DNA of 64,000 bases, taken from NCBI RefSeq assembly GCF_051233685.1, contig NZ_JBAMMY010000297.1, positions 1 to 64,000 on the forward strand, given 5' to 3'. This DNA is from RPRI01 sp051233685 (lineage in GTDB: Bacteria > Desulfobacterota > Desulfobacteria > Desulfobacterales > RPRI01). Both the position numbers and the translations under genes were made by a program. Every line of letters starts with the position of its first letter. The stretch's first letter is position 1. Shown one piece after another: positions 42,170 to 52,900 of the stretch. Under the pieces are notes generated by a model. It was given only the letters and a program-made list of their open reading frames with translations. It searched no databases and was not told where the DNA came from.

Positions 42170-43813
42170 TTGAACTTGAAATCCGGAATACTTGAAAAAT
42201 GGAGTGATGATCAACAATTGGTGATCTTCCTCCTTGGTACAGTCCTGATCTTTGCCTTATTATTTAAACTAGCCGTGTCTTCGGTTTATGCCGGGGAGAA
42301 TGAAGATGCCGTCAAATTTGAGATCAGGGGTTTTGAGATTGAGGGAAACACACTGCTCAAAGTTGACGAGCTTAAGAACGTCGTTAAGGATTTTGCCGGT
42401 CCGGGAAAAACATCTGATGATGTGGAAAAGGCCAGAGACAGCCTTGAGAAGCTCTATCACAAGGCAGGCTATCCGACAGTGCTTGTTAATATCCCGGAGC
42501 AGACTCTGGACAACGGCCTGGTAAGGCTGGTTGTTCTTGAGAGCAAAATAGGAAAGGTCAAGGTAACGGGAAACCGCTATTTCACGATGGAAAAAATATT
42601 CAGGGGCCTCCCTTCCTTCAGGCCCGGTGAAATACTTTATATTCCCGGCGCTCAGGGGGAACTTGCAAAGATCAACCGCAACAAGGATTTCAAGGTGGCG
42701 CCCGTTCTGACGCCGGGCAGAGAGCCCGGCACTGTCGATGTTGAGCTTCAGGTAAAAGACAGGTTGCCTCTTCACGGTAGCCTGGAACTGAATAACCGCA
42801 ACACTCATGATACTACCGATCTCAGGCTAAACGGCATGATCAGTTTTGATAACCTCTGGCAGAAGGAGCACTCCATATCGTTGCAGTATCAGACCTCTCC
42901 ACAGGAACTGAGCGAAGTGGAAGTATTTGCAGCTTCCTATGTTTTGCCTGTGCCCTGGAAGGATGGCGATATATTTGCTTTGTACGGAGTATTATCCGAC
43001 AGCGAAACGGCTTTCGGTGAGGGATTTAACGTTATAGGAAAGGGGAAGTTATTTGGGGCGCGGTATGTGAGCCCTTTGCCGCCCTCGGACCTTTATTCCC
43101 ATAATATTACAATAGGACTGGACTATAAGGATTTTGACGAGAGCCTTGGATATAATACGACAAGCGGTGATGAGCCTGTGAAGACTCCTTTGACATATTT
43201 GCCGCTTTCTTTTGCCTACAGCGGGTCAAGCCCGGATACACAGGGTATTACCCAGATCAGCGCATCGTTTAATATGGTGTTCCGCGGTTTGGTGACAGAC
43301 AGAAGGGAGTTTGAGGACAAGAGATATAAAGCATCAGGAAATTATCTTTATGCAAGGGCGGGGATCGAGCGGTCCCAGAAATTGCCTTTAAGCTTAGGCC
43401 TTTTCATTAAACTGGACGGACAGATCGCCAATCAGCCCCTGCCTTCAAATGAGCAGTATTCTGCCGGTGGAATGGAGAGTGTGCGGGGTTATAAGGAGAG
43501 CGAGGTTCTGGGAGATAATGCGATACATGGTATTGCTCAGATATCGGGACCGGATCTGTCCGGGATATTAGGTTTTAGGGAAGAATTCGGATTTTTGCCG
43601 TATCTGTTTTACGATTATGCAAATGTAAAGACCCAGGATTCTCTTCCCGGCCAGGATGGAGAGGCAACGATCCATGGTGCGGGAGTGGGGATGCGGGGAA
43701 ATATCACCCGGTTTTTGGAATATGAGCTGGATTGGGCGGTAGCACTTAAGGGTACTGATAAAACCAATGCCGGTGAAAGCCAAATCTATTTTAAGATGAA
43801 GGGCCTATTTTAA
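42170..43813 (+). CDS. TpsB-family outer-membrane transporter (ShlB/FhaC/HecB)
   Basis: The partner transporter that secretes the TpsA exoprotein encoded next. It contains a signal peptide (LAVSSVYAGENED), a POTRA-type domain (about 95-170 of the long frame: FEIRGFEIEGNTLLKVDELK, then YHKAGYPTVLVNIPEQ), and a C-terminal 16-strand-type barrel with SAGGMESVRGYKESEVLGDN (the conserved VRGY/GNN-like motif). The frame is open to a TTG at 42,047, but that part is an intergenic repeat. TTG at 42,170 or 42,218 is more plausible, and the start is uncertain. Confidence 0.87.
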   Translation: MNLKSGILEKWSDDQQLVIFLLGTVLIFALLFKLAVSSVYAGENEDAVKFEIRGFEIEGNTLLKVDELKNVVKDFAGPGKTSDDVEKARDSLEKLYHKAGYPTVLVNIPEQTLDNGLVRLVVLESKIGKVKVTGNRYFTMEKIFRGLPSFRPGEILYIPGAQGELAKINRNKDFKVAPVLTPGREPGTVDVELQVKDRLPLHGSLELNNRNTHDTTDLRLNGMISFDNLWQKEHSISLQYQTSPQELSEVEVFAASYVLPVPWKDGDIFALYGVLSDSETAFGEGFNVIGKGKLFGARYVSPLPPSDLYSHNITIGLDYKDFDESLGYNTTSGDEPVKTPLTYLPLSFAYSGSSPDTQGITQISASFNMVFRGLVTDRREFEDKRYKASGNYLYARAGIERSQKLPLSLGLFIKLDGQIANQPLPSNEQYSAGGMESVRGYKESEVLGDNAIHGIAQISGPDLSGILGFREEFGFLPYLFYDYANVKTQDSLPGQDGEATIHGAGVGMRGNITRFLEYELDWAVALKGTDKTNAGESQIYFKMKGLF

Positions 43814-43902
43814 ATCAAGGTTGAAGGAGCAAGGTAAGAGGTGCAAGGTGCAAGGTAAAAGGCTAAAGGAGCAAGGATCAAGGTAAGAGGATCAAGGTTC
43901 AT
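43813..43902 (+). repeat. AAGGT-type repeats between TpsB and TpsA
   Basis: Consecutive AAGGTAAGAGGTGCAAGG-like and AAGGATCAAGG units fill most of the 141-base gap between the two genes. Confidence 0.7.
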
Positions 43903-43954
43903 TACCAGTGAAGGACTGTAAAATTCCAAGCGTATAAAATATCAGTGGGGTCTT

Positions 43955-46900
43955 ATGAAAATAAATAAAAAAGAAAATAAATATATGATGAGACCGGTTA
44001 TATTTTTATTGATACTATTAATGCTTTCCGGAAATGCTTTCGGAGGACCTTCTATTCCCGGATTTTACGGCTCTGTTCCAGACTTTTCGTCTGTTTTGCC
44101 AACTGCTGTTCCAATACCCCTGCCTGGTGGAACTATTGATGGAGCCACCATAGGGCAGCCTTTTAATAATAAATTAGTGATAAATCAGAACAAATCGAAA
44201 GCAATTATTGACTGGCAATCGTTTAATATAGGCAAGGAGGCATGGACTCATTTCAATCAGCAGGGAAATACTGACTGGGTGGCGCTGAACCGGATCTATG
44301 ACCAGAATCCGAGTCAGATATTCGGAAAACTGACGGCAGACGGCAAGGTATATCTCATCAATCAAAACGGCATCCTGTTTGGCGTTAATTCGCAGGTAAA
44401 TGTTCATTCATTAATTGCTTCTTCTCTCAATGCCAATGACGATGACTTTCTGAATGGTGCTCTTAAATTTAAAGCAGAGGATTTCAGGGCCAAATTGGGC
44501 CCAACAAGAGAACTGGACACCGTTTATGACTCTGAGACCAACACACCCGGCATGGTTTCCAACCAAGGTTATATCGAAACCGATCCGCTTGGCGAGGTAT
44601 TTTTAATAGCTCCTGTAGTAAAAAACAGCGGCACAATCATAAGCCCTGTCGGCCAGGTGGGGCTTGCGGCAGGAACCGAAGTAGATATCTATCGCGACAC
44701 GGGACGCTCCCCTTTCTTTGTAAAGATTAAAGCCGGTGCCGGAGAAGCCGGCAATTTAGAAGCCGGAGAAGCCGGCAATTTAGAAGAAGGCTGGATACTG
44801 ACGGATGCAGGTCTTGCAGGCATGTATGGCCGGGTAGTGAACCAGAATGGACTGATCCGCTCGATAACAGCAGTCAAGAAAAAGGGTGAGATCGAACTTT
44901 GTGCATCTGATAAGGTATCCACAGGCGCAAATAGTATAACATCCGTTGCTGTTTTGGACTCAACTGAAAAGGTTAATGAATCCTTTGAGTTTCATCCCGG
45001 TGAAATAAGAATTCAGGGACTTGACCCTGATCCTGGTAATTATGATGGTGTAAAGGATTTTGAGCACCGCGGTATAATGGAAGCACCTTCGGGTCTAATC
45101 AGCATCACTGCCGTTAACAGGGTGTATATGGAAAAAGGTTCCATATTGGATATCAGCGGAAGATGGTTGGATATGAAGGCGGAGGGTAACATCATTGAAA
45201 GCCAGCTTAACAGTGTAGAACTGAGGGACGACTATGGCCAGAAGGAGAGTATTCTTAATGGTCTGAAAATCAAGTTTGACGCATATCTTGGATCAGCAAT
45301 CGGAGATGTATCGGGATCTCTGAAATCCAGGGATGTAACGGCGCTTGAGCAGGCTACAAAAGGCGGTACTATTACGATTCAAGGGAACTCTGTCCAGGGG
45401 CAGGGTCTGGAAGAACTTATCATAAGGGATGGAGCCTTAATCAATTTTACAGGCGGAGGTATCCGGTACGCGGCCGGTCATGTTGAGACTACAAAATTAA
45501 AGACGGGAAACCAGGTTTATGATATCAGCGAGGCTCCGGAATACATAGATTATGACGAAGTGCTCGGACTCACCAAGATCGTTCATGAACGTTTCGGTAT
45601 TACAGAAGAGTACCAGGGCCTTTATGCGGGCGGGGCCAATAAAATCATGAATTATTCGGGTAAAAGAGTGCAGGGAGATGATGCCGGAACCTTGAAGCTT
45701 ATGGCTGAAAGAATCATACTGGACGGCACCCTTGCCGGTTCAGTGAATAAAAGCCCTTTCCAGACAAAAGAAGAAGAGCCGACAGATGAACAGGATAATC
45801 AGACAGCTATCGGATGGAAGGAACCAAGTCGCGGTATCGTCCAACTCGGAGTTAATGATCCGGATGCAAACCCACTTGATATAGACTATTCACTTTATGG
45901 AGTGGTCATCCGGTCTGATGTTGTACCTTTACCTTCAGGTTTTAAGCCGGACGACAGCCTTTTCGGAACTGGTACGGACACGAATACCACTTATCTTTCC
46001 TCGCGCATTCTTAACGAAGCTGATTTGGGCGCTCTTACTATCTTTATCAACACAAGCTTTGTCACGGAAAAGGATGCGGTTTTGTCTTTTAAGCCGGATA
46101 CTGAAATGAATGTTACCGCCAGAGTAGTTGATCATCAGGGGGAAATACTCAGTTCCGGTGGTTCGGTATCTCTTAAAGCAGTTAATAATGTCACTACGGG
46201 GGTTGTGCCGGTCGTCGGAGACGGGAGAGTCTTTCTGGCTTCCGGCAGCAAGATTGATACTTCCGGGGAGAGAATAGATAATTTTGAAGCGGTCAGCACC
46301 GGAACAGATCTTGTAAGCTCCGGACATCTTGAAGGCGGAACGGTATCCTTAAGCTCGGAAACAACAAAAGGCGGAGGTGTAATTATATCAAAAGATTCGC
46401 TGATTGATGTCAGCGGCGGATATCTTATAGATGAAAAGGGTTCCGTCACCGGAGGAGATGCGGGTAATATAAGCATCGCTCTGAAATCCGATGGAAAAGG
46501 AGCGCTTGTTCTTGACGGTGATCTTAAGGGGTATTCACTGCTGGGAAACAACAGCGGTGCAATTTCTATTCTTGCCAGGCAAATATCGGTGGTGGAATCT
46601 GCATCATTGTCTCCTGTTGAACTTGATATCGATACACAAATCCCGGCCGGATTTGTCGAGAATTTTGTTTTAAGTCAGGATAGGTTTAGTGCTACGGGAT
46701 TTACAAATATTGAACTTATGGCCAATTATGATCTTGAAGTAAAACCCGGAGCAATGCTCTTTCCTTCAACAGTCAAGATGGCTCAGCCGGTTGTTATGGC
46801 CAAAAAAAAGGATGCAAGTCCTGTTTTAAATTACGTCTATAATGAAAAGAAAAATGATAATGAGTATGTGAAAGCAGATCCTGAATTCATGGGCGATTCA

Positions 46901-49900
46901 TCGATTACACTCAGGGCGGGCGTGGATGACGGACTCAGCACCTCGGGAGCAAATGACAAATCGATGATAGATATCGGTTACGGGTCTATGATCGGGATAT
47001 GGCCGAAAGGTACTATCCGGATGGAAGCCCCCGGTATGAGAGTGGCGGGTTATCTGGATGCACCAGGCGGAACGATTGATCTTAAGACCTCCGGCCCGAA
47101 CATGGATCTGGTTATAGTAAGCGGAGCAGTACTTTCAGCCAGTGGGTATAACATACCTGAATCAGGGCCTGTGATCAAGGGGTACCCGGTAGGGTATAAG
47201 CCTGTAGCTGCAGGAGAGATTGATCTTGAGGCAAGCCAGGGCAGTCTTATTTTGGAATCGGGCAGCCTGGTGGATGTTTCCGGATCAAAGCCGGTTAAAT
47301 CATACGCAAAATATTCCGTATTGGGCATGCTGCCTTTAGAATATACGGTTGCAGGCGAGCCCGGCAGTTTAAGCCTCGGCTTTTATAATAATCTTGTCAT
47401 AAACGGAACAATTGATGCCCATGCAGGCATGAAGGGTCTTAAAGGAGGTTTTCTGACTCTGAGCAGAACACATGGCGACAAAGGGCTTATGGTATCTTCC
47501 GATAATATCGCATTTTTCCAATCTCTTGGATTTGACGCTCTTAAAATGCAAAGCAAAAAGAATATTGCGTTTTCAGGAGATGCTAATATCAGCATGGGAA
47601 GATATCTTATCATGGATGCACCGGAAATCCTGGGATTTAATGATCAGCATGTTTCTCTTTTTTCACCGTGGGTGCGTATTATTAATGATACGGAAAAGTA
47701 TGATGTTAATAGTGATAACCCATACAACATGATCCCTGCGGCGGCTTCACCGGGTACAGGTTCATTGTCTGTTGCGGCCGACTGGATAGATATAGAAGGA
47801 AGCATGGCGCTTTCCGGTTTTGGTAATGTTTCACTAACAGCCGCAAACGACATCCGTGTTTCAGATAAAGTTTACAATGATTCAAACAGTAAATTCCACT
47901 GGTCAGGAAAGATAAAGACACCGGGCGATCTGACACTCAAGGCAAAACGGATATATCCGACCACTCTTTCGGAGTTTACTTTCTTGGTTGCAGGCAAGGC
48001 TTTGATTCTGCCGGGCAGCGAAGCAGATAACAATCCTGTATATTCCGCCGGTGGGAGTCTGACAATAGAAGCGGCAAGCATCGAACATCAAGGGTTTCTG
48101 GCAGCGCCTCTGGGGAGGATAAGCCTTCAATCAACAGCAACCGGAGGAAGAGTTTATCTTTCGGAAAATAGTGTCACAACTGTTGCAGGTATGGATTCCG
48201 TTAAATATGGAATTTTGTCGGGTGAATTCTGGCAGGCGCTGGATCGCAGCGCAACAAGCGGAGCAACTGTAACCAGGGATATAACGGAAGTTCCCGCAAA
48301 ATCCGTAGAAATAGACGGTGACGAGGTTATCGTGAAAAATGGCGCCCTTGTTGATCTTTCAGGGGGTGGTTCAGTAATAACTTATGAGTTTCTGAGTTCA
48401 CCTATGGGTTCGGAGAATCCTCTATCAAAGCCGGGCAGATATGTAATTCTTCCCGATAATTCCGTACTTTTGCCCGGAGAGGCGGTATACCTTGAAGGAG
48501 GTTCCGGGGTTCCGGCCGGCGTATATTCATTGTTGCCGGAAGAATATGCCTTTCTGCCCGGAGCAATGATTCTGACCGATCTGAGTAAGGCGGGCCAGAG
48601 CTATATACCGGGACAAAAATTGTCGGAGGAAGGATACCCTGTTGTTACAGGGTATGCTACTGTTCGGGGAACGGATGTGAAAGCCATAAATCCCGGCGGC
48701 TATTCTATCCGGTCTGCAAAAAATGTTCTCAATGAAGGTTACTTTAATAAGTGGACGCTTGCCGGTGGGAATGCGGGAAGCCTCAGCATTACAGGAAATA
48801 CAACTATACTGGATGGTACTTTCGAAAACAATGCTGTGCCCGGATTTGAAAAGGGCATAATCACGTTTGCGGGAAACCGGATCGAGATGGGTGATATAGC
48901 AGGAATTCTTCCTGCAGGATTTGACTTTAACACTGATATACCGGCGGAGCTGAAGAACAAACTTCTGATTCAAAAGGATATCTTTAAGGGAATGGATCTC
49001 AGGGAGATAGTGCTTGGGGATACGGAAAGGACGGAGGTTGTTGTTTTGAAGGAAGGCTGTTCTATCCGGGCTGAACAGGTAACACTTAAAGCGAAGGATG
49101 AGATTATTCTTCGCAGTGGCGCTGAAATTCATGCAGTATCTGAGACAGGAAACGGTGTAGCAAGCCTGATTGTACCTGACCCTGACAACGACGGAATAGC
49201 CAAAGTCACACTGGAGCACGGCAGTCTTGTGCATGCTTCGGATGAGGTGGTTCTGGATATGAAGACTTTTGCCTACCTGGGTGAAATTCAGGTAGATCAC
49301 AGTGATATAAAACTGTCGGATCGCAACGATATAACACTGGTTTCCAGAGTGATTTATTTCGTGCCCGAGACTTATGATATACCTGAGAATCTTGACGGAT
49401 GTTATATCAGGCAGAGCAGCTGGGATAAGTTTAAAACTTTTAAAAAGATCGGCATAAGAAGTGATACCAATATCAATTTCATAGGCGATTTTAATCTTCA
49501 TGCCGAAGAAATGCTAAGCCTGGACAGTTCCCGTATCACAGGCACAGGAGCAGATCCTGTAATTGATCCGGTGGCTGAAGTCTTTCTTCGCGCACCTGTT
49601 ATAAGGTTGCTGTATAGCGGGGAAAATCCTCTGACTGATACCGGTTTATCTGAGACCGGCATTATGAATGTTGTTGCTGACGAGGTGCGTATAGGACGCG
49701 GGCAGGTGTTAATTGACGGTTTTTCCCAGATAAATATTGCAAGTAATAAAGATACAATCTTTCAGGGAAAGGGATCTTTAACCACACAGGCAAATCTGAA
49801 TATTACTGCAGCAAGGTTGACCACTTCCTATGATAAAGACAGCGTCGGTAACTATCAGACTGCTGATTTCAGCGTAAATACTGAGACAGGTTCTATAGGA

Positions 49901-52900
49901 ATATACTCTAACGGCGTGTCTCCTGTCGCCGGTATCGTTCCGGGAGGATTATTAAACCTTAATGGCCGAAGTATTGTTGTAGACGGACTTATAGAAACAT
50001 CTTCCGTCGGCCTCACTCTGAATGCAACCGGTTCGTCTGATGCGGATGGTATTTTTGTCACCGATACGGGGCGGATTATAAACCGCGGAAGTGAATACGG
50101 TAAAGGTGGCCTGGTGGAACTGAGATCGGAATTTGGGAAAATAGATCTTGCCGAAAAAAGCCTTATAGATGTGTCTGCAGGAGCACAGGGTGATGCCGGA
50201 AGCATTGCACTTTTCGGGCCAAAACAGAATGTAAAAATAAACGGCGAACTCAGGGGTTATGCCGTTAACGGTGGAAACGGCGGATCATTTTACCTGGATA
50301 CATTGAGTCTGGCAAGTTTCAACATTCTTAACGAAAAAATATCTGCCGGAGGTTTTAACAATGATATCGGTGTTCGTTCACGAACAGGGGATATTATCAT
50401 AGGATTATCCTCACCGGTCGCACCACAAGAGTATGTGAAGGCAAAAAATCTTAAAGTCGTTTCTGATGAAGGTTCAATCTTTGTTCAACAAAACGCCTAT
50501 ATCGATGTTTCAGGAGATGAAGGCGGAGGATCTGTGGAGCTCTATGGAAAGGATGCGGTTGTTCTTTTTGGGGGAAGTAAAATTAATGCAAAGGGGACTT
50601 TAACGGGAGCGGACGGTGGTGATGTTACTCTTGGTGCATCGGAAGGATATGTAGTTCTTCTTTCAGGTTCGGAAATTGATGTATCATCGGGTGATGGCGG
50701 ACAGGGCGGCACAGTATATATGAGAGCGCCGAGATCCGAAAACGATGTATTGGTTTATCCGCTGGGTGGAACAATAAAAGGTGCATCAGGCGTTTATGCG
50801 GAAGCGTTTACAATTTATAATGATACCTCAATTACAACTTCTGATATCAATACCTGGAAATCACAGACACAAACTTATATGAACAATGCCGGAACCATCA
50901 GAAGCCGGCTACTTTCAGGCCTGGTGTTGCAACAGAATGACGGTTCTCAGGATACATCAGACAAGCTTCATTTTATTCCTGGTATTGAAATCAGGAGCGC
51001 AGGAGATCTTACACTTGCCAATAACTGGGATTTGAATACCTGGCGATTTGGCGTTGAACCCGGTGTTTTAACATTTCGGGCCGGAGGCAATCTGAACTTG
51101 AATTCCAATCTTACGGATATGCCGAATATAAACCCATCTCCCGTTTCATCAAGGGATAGCTGGGCTATAAACATGGTGGCAGGAGCGGACCTGTCCGGCG
51201 CGGATGTGCTTGCTGTGAAGAAAAATGTGGGGACGTTGGCTGTTGCTGATAACAAAACCGTATATACCGAAAGCGCTCCATTAAGGTTTGCTTCCGGCGG
51301 AAATATGAAAGTAGGATTGGGTCAAGTGCTTTCAAGCAGCACCACATGGTGGGCGCTTAAGGAAGCATTTAATATTGGAACTTTTGACGGGTCCATTGAA
51401 GTAAATGCGGGCGGCAATCTCACTCTTAACGGCGGAGCCATTCTTTCCGGCACAGGAGACATCGATATAAGAGTGGGTCAGGATCTTCTTATCGGCAAAG
51501 GAACAGGCTCGATTCCGGGAGCCATACTCTCTATGGGAAGAACTGCGGAATTAACCACTCTTCGATACAGACGCCAGGATGCGGGAAATATCTATCTGGA
51601 TGTCGGAAGAAATCTTGAATCTTTGGTTCCACTCACCGAATACCCCTGGGATTTCAATTATTCAAAGCGTTCGGATGGTGGAGCTTCAGACTGGGGTCCA
51701 AGCTTAAATGGCCAGGGTAGTTTCGGTACTAAAGCAACAATGGATATCCGGGGTATTGCCACCCTGGGAGGCGGTGATCTGGAAATCAATACCGGTGGTT
51801 CTTTCCGCGCTGCTGCAGGAAGTTTTGGATATGTGAAGGTAGTAAGGACGCTTGTGGACACGGTTTATAATTATGAATCGGATATTGAAGGCGCAGGAGA
51901 TCTCAGACTTTATGCCGGAGGTAATGTGGCGGGCAGATTTCTGGTGGTTAACGGAGATGAGGATATCAATGCCCTGGGAGAAATTATTGAGTATAGCCAG
52001 GAAGGCTTGTCAAGTATAAGCTCCGTTTTTGAGGGATTCGATACCAATTTCAAGGTAAGCGGGCAAGGGGATGTTCATATAGGCACAATCCTGAATCCCA
52101 CTCTTGTGTCAGGCCAAAATCTTTTTCTTTACTCGGATAAAGCCTCGGCCTCGATTATTTCAGCGCTCGGCAATGTGATCTTTAACGGCAATAGCCCTTA
52201 CGTCAGTGACACTCGTGAAACAATATTGCCACCCACACTGGAGATTGAGGCGGCAGGTAATATAAATTTTTTAAGCTCCCTCACATTGGCGCCGTCACCT
52301 GCTGGGAATCTTCGACTGATAGCAGGAGGCGATATTAATGGGTATATGCAGGGTTCATCGACACTTGAGCGTTATACTATTTTAATGTCGGATTTAGCAG
52401 ATGCTTTTTCAAAGCCAAATCCAGGCATCGGAAACGCATCCTGGGATTTAATACATAAAAATGACCCGGTTCCGGTAGATATCCGGGCCGGGGGAGATAT
52501 CAAAGGTCTTAAGCTTTATATTCCTAAAAAGACTCAAATTACGGCAGCAGGAAACATATATGACGTATATCTTGGCGTTCAGAATCTGAATTCAGGTGAT
52601 GTGACCTTAGTTAAGGCTGGTGGTGATATTATTTTTCCCGAGAGGGGCGAGTTGCTTCAATCCTATGATTCGGGTTTTGAAGTAGCAGGTTCCGGCCTAT
52701 TTATGGTTCAAGCCGGAGGGAGCATCAGCCTGGGCGATGCAAGGGTTGGGCTCAGAACCATCGGCGGGACCATAAATCCGAAGTTGGGCATTGATGGAAG
52801 CGCTCTGCTGGTAGCGGCAGGATTTGATAAGGATCTGAATGAGGATGACACGGCGGAGTTTTTTAGCAATCTCCGTGATGCCATTAGTCAATATACAAAG

